From positions 1-22,199 of the forward strand of contig URJF01000011.1 in assembly GCA_900548085.1 (NCBI GenBank): 22,199 bases of DNA, read 5' to 3'. Positions 15,821-22,199 of this stretch are shown one piece after another. Made by a program: the position numbers and the translations under genes. Positions within the stretch are counted from its first letter, which is position 1, and every line of letters starts with the position of its first letter. This stretch comes from an uncultured Oscillospiraceae bacterium (GTDB lineage: Bacteria; Bacillota; Clostridia; Oscillospirales; Acutalibacteraceae). The notes below the pieces were generated by a model. That model ran no database searches and was not told the origin of the DNA. It saw only the letters and a program-made list of their open reading frames with translations.

Positions 15821-16261
15821 TTAGAATGGAAGATCGTCGTCATCATCAACAATTTCTTCAAAATCGCTGTTGTCTGCCGATGCATAGCTCGGTGCAGGTT
15901 GATTGAATGAGTTGTTGCTTTGGTTTCCTGTACCGGACTCAGCCTTTGAGCCGCAGAAAGAAACATTGTTGGCGAGAACTTCTACCTGTTTTCTGTTGTT
16001 ACCGTTTTTGTCGGTATAATTGCCGGTCTGGATAGTTCCCTCTACGGCAATCATCGAACCCTTGTGAAAATATCTGCTGATAAACTCAGCTGTCTGACGC
16101 CAAGCCACACAGTCGATAAAATCAGCCTTGCGTTCTTCACCTGCTTTTTGGTACGATCTGTCGCAAGCTACCTGAAAACGAAGAACGGATACGCCCGAAG
16201 GTGTAGTCCTAAGCTCCGGCTCATAAGTAAGCCTGCCCATAAGTGCAACCATATTTATCAT
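15821..16261 (-). CDS. ssb: single-stranded DNA-binding protein
   Basis: 146 residues. The OB-fold domain (1 to about 105) starts MINMVALMGRLTYEPELR and contains VACDRSY, DFIDCVAWRQTAEF and GSMIAVEGTIQTGNY, as in the SsbA group. A Gln/Asn/Ser-rich linker leads to the acidic tail DDDDDLPF, the conserved docking peptide for replication and repair partners. GGAGGG is seven bases before the ATG. It sits between rpsF and rpsR, the conserved position of the main replicative SSB. Confidence 0.97.
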   Translation of the reverse strand: MINMVALMGRLTYEPELRTTPSGVSVLRFQVACDRSYQKAGEERKADFIDCVAWRQTAEFISRYFHKGSMIAVEGTIQTGNYTDKNGNNRKQVEVLANNVSFCGSKAESGTGNQSNNSFNQPAPSYASADNSDFEEIVDDDDDLPF

Positions 16262-16276
16262 AGTACGCCCTCCCGA

Positions 16277-16567
16277 TTATTCGCCTTTAGCGACGATAAG
16301 TGAACGGAGAACGCCGTCTGTGATGTTGATTACACGGTCGAGCTCTGCAGGGAAAGATTCTTCACAAGCGAAGTTGATAAGAACATAGTAACCCTCTGTC
16401 TCGTAGTTGATAGGATATGCGAGCTTTCTCTTACCCCATTCGTCTACTTCACCGAGAGTGCCATTCTTAGAAATAAGGTCAGTGAACTTTGTCTTAAGAG
16501 CTTCAACTGCCTCTTCACCTTTTGAAAGTGAAAAAACCATAACGATTTCATAATTCTTTAATGCCAT
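16277..16567 (-). CDS. rpsF: 30S ribosomal protein S6
   Basis: 96 residues, normal S6 length. It starts MALKNYEIVMVFSL, with WGKRKLAYPINYETEGYYVLINF, the signature of the S6 beta sheet. It pairs with S18. First gene of the operon, with AGGAGGTG eight bases before the ATG and a structured leader upstream. It lacks the long acidic tail found in some S6 proteins. Confidence 0.97.
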   Translation of the reverse strand: MALKNYEIVMVFSLSKGEEAVEALKTKFTDLISKNGTLGEVDEWGKRKLAYPINYETEGYYVLINFACEESFPAELDRVINITDGVLRSLIVAKGE

Positions 16568-16591
16568 TCTTCAGCACCTCCTTTTGGACTA

Positions 16592-16634
16592 TTGGCGCAA
16601 TTCCCTTGCGCAAGGATTGCTCAGCTTCTGCCAA
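16592..16634 (-). promoter_or_regulatory. structured mRNA leader of rpsF, candidate ribosomal-protein autoregulatory element
   Basis: In the predicted transcript, TTGGC pairs with GCCAA (16630-16634 and 16592-16596) and GCAAT with ATTGC (16616-16620 and 16597-16601). Above these is a CCTT-GCGC-AAGG tip. The 5' side has a nine-base unpaired bulge (AGAAGCTGA). S6:S18 leaders upstream of rpsF are known to be a hairpin with an asymmetric bulge. This has that shape and position, but I do not see the CCG bulge element of the described motif. Confidence 0.5.
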
Positions 16635-16642
16635 GCTTTGAT

Positions 16643-16671
16643 ATTATAACAGCAAAACACCGACTTGTCAA
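16643..16671 (-). promoter_or_regulatory. perfect consensus sigma-A promoter of rpsF-ssb-rpsR
   Basis: Minus strand TTGACA (16671-16666), 17 bases, TATAAT (16648-16643): both boxes and the spacing are exact consensus. The predicted start is near 16636, at the base of the leader hairpin. Confidence 0.95.
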
Positions 16672-16691
16672 GGAAAAATCCAAAGTCGGTG
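16658..16691 (-). terminator. terminator-like hairpin after radC, overlapping the rpsF promoter
   Basis: CACCGACTT (16691-16683 on the minus strand) pairs with AAGTCGGTG (16666-16658), nine perfect pairs with a 16-base loop, followed by TTTTGC. The T tract is short. The loop and descending arm contain the rpsF -35 box, so terminator and next promoter share bases. Confidence 0.6.
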
Positions 16692-16704
16692 CTATATAGC
16701 AGTA

Positions 16705-17418
16705 TTAAAAATAATTTTTATAAGTCTTATGTGATCGCATAGATACGGTTTTTTCGTCACCCACTACAATATGGTCTATCAAATTTATACCCAATGTACG
16801 CATAATATCACGAACACTGAGAGTAAAATTTATGTCGTTGGCAGAAAAGTCCGCCTTTCCCCACGGGTGATTATGCGCCAGAATAATCTGAGCTGCATGG
16901 TCAGCCAAAACTGCGGAAACAATATCTTTAGGCGACACCATAGCAAAGCCGGCTCCGCCGGTATCAAACAGATGATAATTTATTACACGCAGATTGCTGC
17001 TCAGCGAAACCACCATAATTTTTTCTTCGCTAAAGCGATTAAGAACAGAGGTAACATACTTTTCTGCAGTCTCGGTGCTGTCGAGGCTGCGGATACTCTT
17101 AGTCTTGTTTGCATCTACACGACTGCAAATTTCTTTTAAAAGAGAAATCAGTATAGCGGTGTTTTCGCCGATACCTTTCACTTCCTTAAGGTCTGTCACC
17201 TCGGCGTTGAACACCCCCTCAAGAGAGCCAAAGGTGTTCATAAGATTGTAGGCAGTTTCCTTCACATCGTGGCGTGGAATAACAAGGGACAAATACAGCT
17301 CCAAAATCTGATGGTCAGCCATATGTTCCGTGCCCGAAGCAAGATAGGACTCACGCATACGCTGTCTGTGTCCCGACCGTCCGTACTGCACATTCTTTTC
17401 GCTGTCGGTTTTATCCAA
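16705..17418 (-). CDS. radC: RadC/JAB-domain protein (UPF0758)
   Basis: 237 residues from a TTG at 17418-17416; an in-frame ATG at 17472 would give 255. I prefer TTG: AAGGAG lies ten bases upstream, the family normally starts shortly before GHRQRMRE, and the overlap with the DUF4250 gene shrinks from 62 to 8 bases. An N-terminal helix-hairpin-helix part (LKEVKGIGENTA, about 77-88) is followed by the JAB/MPN metalloprotease-like domain. Its zinc motif is HNHPWG (His182, His184) with Ser192 and Asp195. Despite the name, a DNA repair role is not established for the family; the biochemical role is unknown. Last gene of the permease-ATPase-DUF4250-radC run. Confidence 0.88.
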   Translation of the reverse strand: MDKTDSEKNVQYGRSGHRQRMRESYLASGTEHMADHQILELYLSLVIPRHDVKETAYNLMNTFGSLEGVFNAEVTDLKEVKGIGENTAILISLLKEICSRVDANKTKSIRSLDSTETAEKYVTSVLNRFSEEKIMVVSLSSNLRVINYHLFDTGGAGFAMVSPKDIVSAVLADHAAQIILAHNHPWGKADFSANDINFTLSVRDIMRTLGINLIDHIVVGDEKTVSMRSHKTYKNYF

Positions 17419-17587
17419 ACTGATTTCGCTCCTTGTCGTACTCAAAGCCCACTGCGGAAAGTGCCGAAACAATATCTTCTTTGTTTTCGCCTAAATCGTC
17501 GCACAAGGCGTCCAATGTCGAATAATAATCTCTCAATTTTGTATTCACTACGCTGAGAAGCATAAATGGGTCCTTAGGCAGTGCCAT
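17411..17587 (-). CDS. DUF4250 small protein
   Basis: 58 residues from the ATG at 17587-17585 (MALPKDPFMLLS). A GTG three codons earlier is part of the ribosome site AAAGGTGA. The sequence LPKDPFMLLSVVNTKLRDYYSTLDALCDDLGENKEDIVSALSAVGFEYD, here described in parts, matches the DUF4250 pattern: LPKDPFMLLS start, NTKLRD, a Leu-rich helix and a GFEYD-type end. Such proteins occur in Clostridia and gut anaerobes; function unknown. Twelve bases after the ATPase gene and overlapping radC. Confidence 0.85.
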   Translation of the reverse strand: MALPKDPFMLLSVVNTKLRDYYSTLDALCDDLGENKEDIVSALSAVGFEYDKERNQFG

Positions 17588-17599
17588 AATAATCACCTT

Positions 17600-18397
17600 T
17601 TATTCTGACAAAAGTATTCTGTCGTTGTCCAAATCCTCGCCCGAGGTTAGCTTAAACTTATCGAGCAGATCAGCAGTGGTAAGAGCCTTTTTCTCCTCGC
17701 CGCTGACATCATATATTATCTTGCCCTCGTTCATCATAACAAGACGGTTTCCAATGTGTATTGCATCCTTCATATTATGAGTAATCATAATGGTTGTAAG
17801 GTTGTTCTCTGCAACAATTTTTTCGGTAAGGTCAAGAACTTTTTTTGCTGTCTTTGGGTCGAGAGCCGCTGTGTGCTCGTCCAAAAGAAGAACCTTAGGC
17901 TTGCGTAAAGTAGCCATAAGCAGTGTTACAGCCTGACGCTGACCGCCGGACAAAAGTCCAACCTTAGAGGTAAGTCTGTCCTCAAGTCCGAGTCCGAGAC
18001 TCGCCAAAAGCTCACGATAGTGTTCCTTTTCCTTATGCTTAACTCCGGGGCCGAGGCCTCTGTGCTTTCCTCTGCGAGAAGCCAACGCAAGATTTTCTAC
18101 AATCTGCATATCAGCCGCAGTTCCGTTCATAGGGTCCTGAAATACTCTGCCTATGAACTTTGCACGAGCATGCTCAGGGAGCTTAGTAACATCCTTGCCG
18201 TCGATTACGATACTGCCGCAATCCACGGGATAAACGCCTGCTATCATATTGAGCATGGTAGATTTGCCGGCACCGTTGCCGCCGATTACAGTTACAAAAT
18301 CGCCCTCATTCAGAGTAAGGTCAATGCCGTTTAATGCCTTCTTTTCGTTAATTGTACCGGGATTGAAGGTCTTGTGAACATCTTTAATTACTAACAT
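17600..18397 (-). CDS. ABC transporter ATP-binding protein
   Basis: 265 residues. Walker A GGNGAGKST (39-47), Q-loop FQDP (about 86-89), signature LSGGQRQ (149-155), Walker B VLLLDE (169-174), H-loop His207 in MITHNMKDA. The sequence is of the branched-chain/TrpZ-like class that pairs with LivH-type permeases. One base separates it from the permease stop, so translation is coupled. It energises import together with the permease and, most likely, the divergent lipoprotein at 19509-20525. Confidence 0.94.
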   Translation of the reverse strand: MLVIKDVHKTFNPGTINEKKALNGIDLTLNEGDFVTVIGGNGAGKSTMLNMIAGVYPVDCGSIVIDGKDVTKLPEHARAKFIGRVFQDPMNGTAADMQIVENLALASRRGKHRGLGPGVKHKEKEHYRELLASLGLGLEDRLTSKVGLLSGGQRQAVTLLMATLRKPKVLLLDEHTAALDPKTAKKVLDLTEKIVAENNLTTIMITHNMKDAIHIGNRLVMMNEGKIIYDVSGEEKKALTTADLLDKFKLTSGEDLDNDRILLSE

Positions 18398-18398
18398 A

Positions 18399-19316
18399 TT
18401 ACTTGTCCCCCTTGACCTTTTTTTGTTTTACATGGGTTTCGGCATATTTACTCTTGATATAAGGGATACCGAGGAATACAGCAACGATAGCAGCTGTGAG
18501 CAGCTTAAGATCATCTGTATTCAGGCCCAAATTGATTACGAACTGCATTACTACATAATAGATAATGGCGCCGAATGCAACCGCAAGAAGCTTTAGAGCA
18601 AAGTTCTTGAATATCTTGCCGAAAATTACCTCACCGATAATAACCGCCGCAAGACCGATAACGATTGCACCTCTGCCCATATTTATATCTGCAAAACCCT
18701 GGTACTGTGCCAAAAGTCCGCCGGAAAGAGCAACAAGGCCGTTAGATAGAATCAGTGCGACAATCTTAGACATACTGATATTGATACCGTTTGCACGAGC
18801 CATATTCATATTGGAACCTGTAGCACGGATGGCGTGTCCCATCTCTGTGCCGAAGAACCAATACAATGCGGCAATGATAGCCACAACAAAAATTGCAACA
18901 ACCACTATAGCCATCTTTATGTCAGCCATGCTGACAGCTAATTTGTAGTTGTAGGGCGATATAGGCTGATTAGCCTTGCCCATAATACGCAGATTGACCG
19001 AATACAGTGCAAGCTGAGTAAGAATACCGGCGAGGATAGGCGGAATACCGAAAGCAGTATTCAGAAGTCCCGTAACGAGACCTGCTGCACAGCCTGCCAA
19101 AAATGCAACAAACAGTGCCAAATAAACATTCATTCCTCCTGCCATACACATAACAAGAGTTGCGCCGCCTGTAGCCAATGTTCCGTCTACAGTAAGGTCG
19201 GCAAAGTCAAGCACTCTGAAGGTGATATACACACCGATAGCCATAATGCCCCAAATAAGTCCCTGCCCTATTGCACCCGGCAGAGCGTTGGCGAAGGCTC
19301 CCATAAAGGCTCCCAT
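18399..19316 (-). CDS. ABC transporter permease (LivH/BPD_transp_2 type)
   Basis: 305 residues with about eight or nine hydrophobic spans. The N-terminal LIWGIMAIGVYITFRVLDFADL is typical of permeases that pair with PF04392-type (TrpX-like) binding proteins. The cytoplasmic coupling loop EMGHAIRATGSNMNMARANG (about residues 160-180) contacts the ATPase. A basic tail (KQKKVKGDK) ends the protein. The start is the first of two MGAF copies (MGAFMGAF), with GAGGT seven bases before the first ATG. The family imports amino acids or related compounds; the substrate cannot be read from sequence. Confidence 0.92.
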   Translation of the reverse strand: MGAFMGAFANALPGAIGQGLIWGIMAIGVYITFRVLDFADLTVDGTLATGGATLVMCMAGGMNVYLALFVAFLAGCAAGLVTGLLNTAFGIPPILAGILTQLALYSVNLRIMGKANQPISPYNYKLAVSMADIKMAIVVVAIFVVAIIAALYWFFGTEMGHAIRATGSNMNMARANGINISMSKIVALILSNGLVALSGGLLAQYQGFADINMGRGAIVIGLAAVIIGEVIFGKIFKNFALKLLAVAFGAIIYYVVMQFVINLGLNTDDLKLLTAAIVAVFLGIPYIKSKYAETHVKQKKVKGDK

Positions 19317-19341
19317 AATAATACCTCATTTCAATCAATTA

Positions 19342-19366
19342 GGAGCAACAGAAAAACTATTGCTCC
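19342..19366 (-). promoter_or_regulatory. hairpin in the permease mRNA leader
   Basis: On the minus strand GGAGCAA (19366-19360) pairs with TTGCTCC (19348-19342) around an 11-base loop. No T tract follows, so it is not a terminator. It may stabilise or regulate the leader. The leader (about 67 bases) is too short for a T-box. Confidence 0.4.
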
Positions 19367-19389
19367 CTAAAATATAAAATTACTTCCTT

Positions 19390-19418
19390 ATTATACTTTA
19401 AAGCGTTGAAATAGTCAA
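19390..19418 (-). promoter_or_regulatory. promoter of the permease-ATPase operon
   Basis: Minus strand TTGACT (19418-19413), 17 bases, TATAAT (19395-19390). The spacer contains AACGCTTT. Confidence 0.88.
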
Positions 19419-19455
19419 CACAAAAAAATCAATTTGCTGTTGACTTTAACGCTTT
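19400..19455. repeat. symmetrical inverted repeat spanning two divergent promoters
   Basis: The left arm holds AAAGCGTT (19400-19407) and AGTCAACA (19413-19420). The right arm holds TGTTGACT (19438-19445) and AACGCTTT (19448-19455), their exact complements in reverse order. Each promoter therefore has the same -35 and the same AACGCTTT block in its spacer (the gap differs: five bases left, two right). Likely a shared operator for coordinated control of both ABC transcripts; regulator unknown. Confidence 0.65.
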
Positions 19456-19468
19456 TATGTGCTAAACT
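19440..19468 (+). promoter_or_regulatory. promoter of the substrate-binding lipoprotein gene
   Basis: TTGACT (19440-19445), 17 bases, TAAACT (19463-19468) preceded by TGC, an extended -10. Confidence 0.82.
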
Positions 19469-19508
19469 GAAAATACACTACAAAACCACAAAAGAGAGAG
19501 GTAAAACT

Positions 19509-20525
19509 ATGAACAAATTAGTAAAGAAAATCACTGCCGTAGCTCTCAGCGCCGTCATGGTAGGCGGTCTTTTTGCAGGATGCTCGTCACAGTCGGGCAC
19601 AGCAGAAAAGAAAGAGGCTAAGACAAGCTATAAAGTAGGTATCTGCCAGCTGGCTAAGCACGATGCTCTCGATGCCGCTACAAAAGGCTTTAAGGACAAG
19701 CTGACCGAAATGGGAAAAGAAAAAGGCATCACCTTTGACTTCGATTTCCAAAATGCAGGCGGCGACCCAACAACTTGCTCCACCATCACCAACAAATTCG
19801 TATCCTCAAACTACGATTTGATTATGGCTAACGGTACAGCAGCACTTAACGCAGCCGCTACCGCTACAGTAGCGAACAAGACACCTGTAGTCGGCACATC
19901 TATCACAGACTATGGCACAGCACTCAAAATAGATATGGCATCCGACGGTGCAACCGGTATCAATGTAACAGGTTCAAGCGATGTTGCTCCTCTTGCTACT
20001 CAAGCAGAGGAACTGCTCAAGCTGTTCCCGAAGACAAAGAAGGTAGGCTGCCTGTATTGTTCATCCGAGGCTAACTCAAAATTCCAGGTAGACGAAATAA
20101 AGAAGGCTTTGGAGGCTAAGGGAGTACAGTGCACATTCTACTCATTCACAGACTCAAACGATATTCAGGCAGTAGCTCTTACTGCAGCTAAGAACTCCGA
20201 TGTAATATATGTACCGACCGATAACATCGCCGCATCTAACGGCGGAGTTATCGACGCAGCCTGCACAAAGGAAAAGACTCCTATCTACGCAGGTGAGGAC
20301 GGTATATTCAAAAGCACAAACGCTGTAGCTACTCTGTCCATTTCTTTCTACGAAATCGGTCAAAAGGCAGGCGAATACGCTTATGACATTCTCGTAAACG
20401 GAAAGGACCCTGCTACTATGAATATCTATCAGACAAAGAACCTGACCTATATCTACAATAAGGATAAGGCTAAAGAATTCAATGTAACAATCCCCGATAA
20501 CTATGTAGCGTCCGACGCAGAATAA
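19509..20525 (+). CDS. ABC transporter substrate-binding lipoprotein (PF04392, TrpX-like)
   Basis: 338 residues from the ATG at 19509 with AGAGAGGT six to seven bases upstream; an open frame 25 codons longer starts before the promoter. Lipoprotein signal: MNKLVKK, hydrophobic core, lipobox LFAGC with Cys25. The mature domain begins YKVGICQLAKHDALDAATKGF and has VSSNYDLIMANGTAALNAA, VGCLYCSSEANSKFQ and AGEDGIFKSTNAVATLSISFYEIGQKAGEYA. This is the ABC_sub_bind pattern seen in streptococcal tryptophan-uptake protein TrpX and relatives. It most likely delivers substrate to the permease and ATPase encoded divergently. In most relatives the three genes are in one direction. Substrate not determinable here. 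Confidence 0.92.
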   Translation: MNKLVKKITAVALSAVMVGGLFAGCSSQSGTAEKKEAKTSYKVGICQLAKHDALDAATKGFKDKLTEMGKEKGITFDFDFQNAGGDPTTCSTITNKFVSSNYDLIMANGTAALNAAATATVANKTPVVGTSITDYGTALKIDMASDGATGINVTGSSDVAPLATQAEELLKLFPKTKKVGCLYCSSEANSKFQVDEIKKALEAKGVQCTFYSFTDSNDIQAVALTAAKNSDVIYVPTDNIAASNGGVIDAACTKEKTPIYAGEDGIFKSTNAVATLSISFYEIGQKAGEYAYDILVNGKDPATMNIYQTKNLTYIYNKDKAKEFNVTIPDNYVASDAE

Positions 20526-20538
20526 TCGAACTATACAC

Positions 20539-20576
20539 ACCCGAACATGGCGGCAATGCTTTGTTCGGGTATTTTT
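20539..20576 (+). terminator. terminator of the lipoprotein gene
   Basis: ACCCGAACA (20539-20547) pairs perfectly with TGTTCGGGT (20562-20570), followed by ATTTTTAT. On the minus strand no T tract follows, so it acts mainly on the plus-strand transcript. Its T tract overlaps the spoIVB stop codon. Confidence 0.88.
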
Positions 20577-21774
20577 ATACCCTTTGGGACTCCTCCAACA
20601 TAATCTGTGCAAACACGCCGTAGCCTCGTTTTGGGTTAGAAATCACGACATGGGTTACTGCCCCCACCAGCTTTCCGTTTTGAATAATAGGACTGCCGGA
20701 CATACCTTGAACTATTCCGCCGGTCTTTGCAATCAAGTCCTTGTCGGTGACTTTTATCATCATATTGCGTTGACGATTGTTTTCGTTATATGTGATATGA
20801 GATATTTCGACATCATACAGCCGAGGACCTTTTCCGTCCACGGTACTCAAAATCTGTGCTTTTCCCCTTTTTACCTCCTGCTGTGCCGCCACGGGATAGG
20901 AGCCGAAGCAAGAAGGCTGAGCGGTGTAGGTGCCAAACACGCCGCAATCCGTGTTTTCTTTCAGCCTGCCGATAACCGAAGTACCGAAATCACACACAAG
21001 AGAGCCTGTTGTACCCGAATTACCTTTTTGTATTTTAGTCACCTTGGCGGAAACTGCCTCCCCACGAAACAGGGGCATAATCTCATTGGTATCCACATCA
21101 TTCACCTGATGACCGAGAGCGCCGAAAGTTCTTGCGGCCGGATTGAAAAAAGTGATAGTGCCTATGCCGGCTGTAGAGTCACGAACCCACATACCCGCCT
21201 TGTAACAATCCTCCTTTGAGTCAAACACGGGAGTGACGGAAAAGGTCTTGTACCTGCCGTCTCGCTTTACCTTAACAGAAAAAGCGGCGCCGTTGTTATC
21301 ATTCAATATCTCGCTGACACGGTCGGACGAATAGACCTTTTCGTTGTTTATGGACACAACTATATCGCCCACCTCGATACCGGCATCGGCGGCGGGATTT
21401 TTCTTTTTGCCCAATGACTCAACAGACTGAGTACCCACCACAATAACGCCGTCGGTGTATAGCTTTATACCGAAAGAATCGCCGCTGACCAAAACATTTT
21501 GGCTGTCTTTGTCAGTAACGGTAACTGTTTTTACCGGAACAACGCCGAAAATTTTTATTGTTCTCTGTCTGGGCGAGGCAGTTTGTGCGTCAACAAGTCT
21601 TGCGCTGGTATTCTTAGTATCTGCATAGGAATATATAGATGAAAAGGGCGTCTCACTGCCGTCATAAGTAATAACGGAGTCCGGCAGAGCATATGCTCCT
21701 ATACCTATCATAACAAAAAGTACAGCACACACAGCCGCAAAAAATATATCAAAAACACGAATTGCTTTTCTCAT
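20575..21774 (-). CDS. spoIVB: SpoIVB peptidase (S55 family), sporulation checkpoint protease
   Basis: 399 residues. In spore formers, SpoIVB is made in the forespore, crosses its inner membrane and cleaves SpoIVFA. This releases the SpoIVFB protease to activate sigma-K in the mother cell. Seen here: one N-terminal membrane span (about 8-30), a PDZ domain (about 100-185, with DAGIEVGDIVVSINN), and the S55 peptidase domain. The catalytic His222 is in GALGH and Ser359 in QGMSGSP, with Asp344 in VTDKDLI as the probable third residue. The ATG at 21774 follows GGGGTG. No other spo gene is in the window. Convergent with the ABC lipoprotein gene. Confidence 0.93.
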   Translation of the reverse strand: MRKAIRVFDIFFAAVCAVLFVMIGIGAYALPDSVITYDGSETPFSSIYSYADTKNTSARLVDAQTASPRQRTIKIFGVVPVKTVTVTDKDSQNVLVSGDSFGIKLYTDGVIVVGTQSVESLGKKKNPAADAGIEVGDIVVSINNEKVYSSDRVSEILNDNNGAAFSVKVKRDGRYKTFSVTPVFDSKEDCYKAGMWVRDSTAGIGTITFFNPAARTFGALGHQVNDVDTNEIMPLFRGEAVSAKVTKIQKGNSGTTGSLVCDFGTSVIGRLKENTDCGVFGTYTAQPSCFGSYPVAAQQEVKRGKAQILSTVDGKGPRLYDVEISHITYNENNRQRNMMIKVTDKDLIAKTGGIVQGMSGSPIIQNGKLVGAVTHVVISNPKRGYGVFAQIMLEESQRV

Positions 21775-21805
21775 AAAAACACCCCGGAGATTATTTTGTC
21801 CTTAT

Positions 21806-21988
21806 GTGCAAAAAATAAACATAACAAAATGTGATAAAAAAATCAATCTGACTCTGGATAATAACTCAAAAATAAAGCTGACCGGTAACAGCTATGTCAC
21901 CTCACTTTCCGACAGTGACAGCAGCTACTCCAATATAGACCTAAACGGCTATACGCTATATGTAAACGGAAAGGCGCTGACTAAGTAA
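21806..21988 (+). pseudogene. C-terminal remnant of a Cthe_2159-type carbohydrate-binding protein
   Basis: An open frame of 60 codons ending at TAA 21986-21988. It reads like the last beta-helix coils of a secreted carbohydrate-binding protein: INLTLDNNSKIKLTGNSYV, then NIDLNGYTLYVNGKALTK. The motifs LTGNSYVTSL and NGYTLYVNGKAL are typical of the C-terminus of Cthe_2159-like domains (PF14262 group), from memory. There is no ATG (only GTG at 21806), no ribosome site and no signal peptide, and the frame runs into antisense of spoIVB upstream. The break is therefore near 21795-21815. Best read as the surviving tail of a deleted gene. Confidence 0.55.
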
Positions 21989-21997
21989 AATTCGCTC

Positions 21998-22026
21998 TTG
22001 CAAGGTACTCTCATATATGGTAAAAT
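21998..22026 (+). promoter_or_regulatory. promoter of yebC
   Basis: TTGCAA (21998-22003), 17 bases, TAAAAT (22021-22026) preceded by TGG. It begins ten bases after the stop of the remnant ORF. Confidence 0.72.
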
Positions 22027-22062
22027 AATATAGTTTTAATTCTAAAAGAAGAGGCGTATATT

Positions 22063-22199
22063 ATGAGCGGACATAACAAATGGAGCACCATCAAACGCAA
22101 AAAAGGTGCAAACGACGCAGCAAGAGCAAAGGTATTCACAAAAATCGGTCGTGAACTTGCCGTAGCGGTAAAGAACGGCGGTCCCGACCCTAACAATAA
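22063..22199 (+). CDS. yebC: YebC/PmpR family protein (TACO1 homolog), 5' part only
   Basis: The ATG at 22063 follows AGAAGAGG. The 45 visible codons read MSGHNKWSTIKRKKGANDAARAK, then VFTKIGRELAVAVKNGGPDPNN. This is the almost invariant N-terminus of the YebC family. Family members have been described as transcriptional regulators and, more recently, as translation factors that relieve stalling. The gene continues off the right edge. Confidence 0.95.
   Translation, partial: MSGHNKWSTIKRKKGANDAARAKVFTKIGRELAVAVKNGGPDPNN

Noticed and set aside
19317..19389. T-box or other amino-acid riboswitch before the TrpX-like system
   Set aside because: The leader is only about 67 bases, has no T-box sequence and no terminator; only a simple hairpin is visible.
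19434..19508. 25-codon extension of the binding lipoprotein
   Set aside because: It would include the promoter and bury the signal peptide; the ATG at 19509 gives a standard lipoprotein signal with its own ribosome site.
1..22199. General reassignment of TGA to a sense codon
   Set aside because: All other genes are intact without any in-frame TGA and use TGG for Trp. A reassigned codon should appear many times in about 6,000 codons.

Overview
The window reads as chromosomal DNA of a spore-forming, anaerobic, low-to-moderate GC Firmicute, most likely a gut or rumen Clostridium relative of the Ruminococcaceae/Oscillospiraceae type. This is inferred from: spoIVB; the rpsF-ssb-rpsR operon with zinc-type S18; a DUF4250 gene; consensus sigma-A promoters with 17-18 bp spacers; strong GGAGG ribosome sites; a dockerin-like C-terminus; and a Cthe_2159-type carbohydrate-binding remnant. 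All 20 observable stop codons are TAA. No rRNA, tRNA, CRISPR array or insertion sequence was seen.

Layout, left to right. (1) Bases 1-2602, minus strand: fructose operon fruR-fruK-fruA (fruA runs off the left edge), with a sigma-A promoter and a cluster of TGAGCR repeats that looks like the FruR operator. (2) Bases 2845-10767, minus: a two-gene secreted-protein operon. The first gene encodes a 2186-residue protein built from bacterial Ig-like domains and FIVAR-like helical modules in a regular three-domain super-repeat. The second encodes a leucine-rich-repeat protein with a half-dockerin end. A strong terminator closes the operon. (3) Bases 11008-14029, plus: thyA-folA-CDP-glycerol glycerophosphotransferase-like operon. 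(4) Bases 14034-15088: divergent pair, a cysteine-rich ferredoxin-domain protein (minus) and a 75-residue unknown (plus). (5) Bases 15136-15441, minus: a thioredoxin gene interrupted by an in-frame TGA. (6) Bases 15555-16567, minus: rpsF-ssb-rpsR with a structured leader. (7) Bases 16705-19316, minus: ABC permease-ATPase-DUF4250-radC. The cognate lipoprotein (19509-20525) is divergent across a symmetrical double promoter. (8) Bases 20575-21774, minus: spoIVB, with a broken carbohydrate-binding-protein C-terminus just upstream on the other strand, then the start of yebC at the right edge.

Most of the window is housekeeping. The accessory part is the surface operon. The observations I would check first are the modular architecture of the giant protein, the TGA inside trxA in a region that otherwise ends every gene with TAA, the FruR operator cluster, and the palindromic double promoter splitting the ABC transporter genes.
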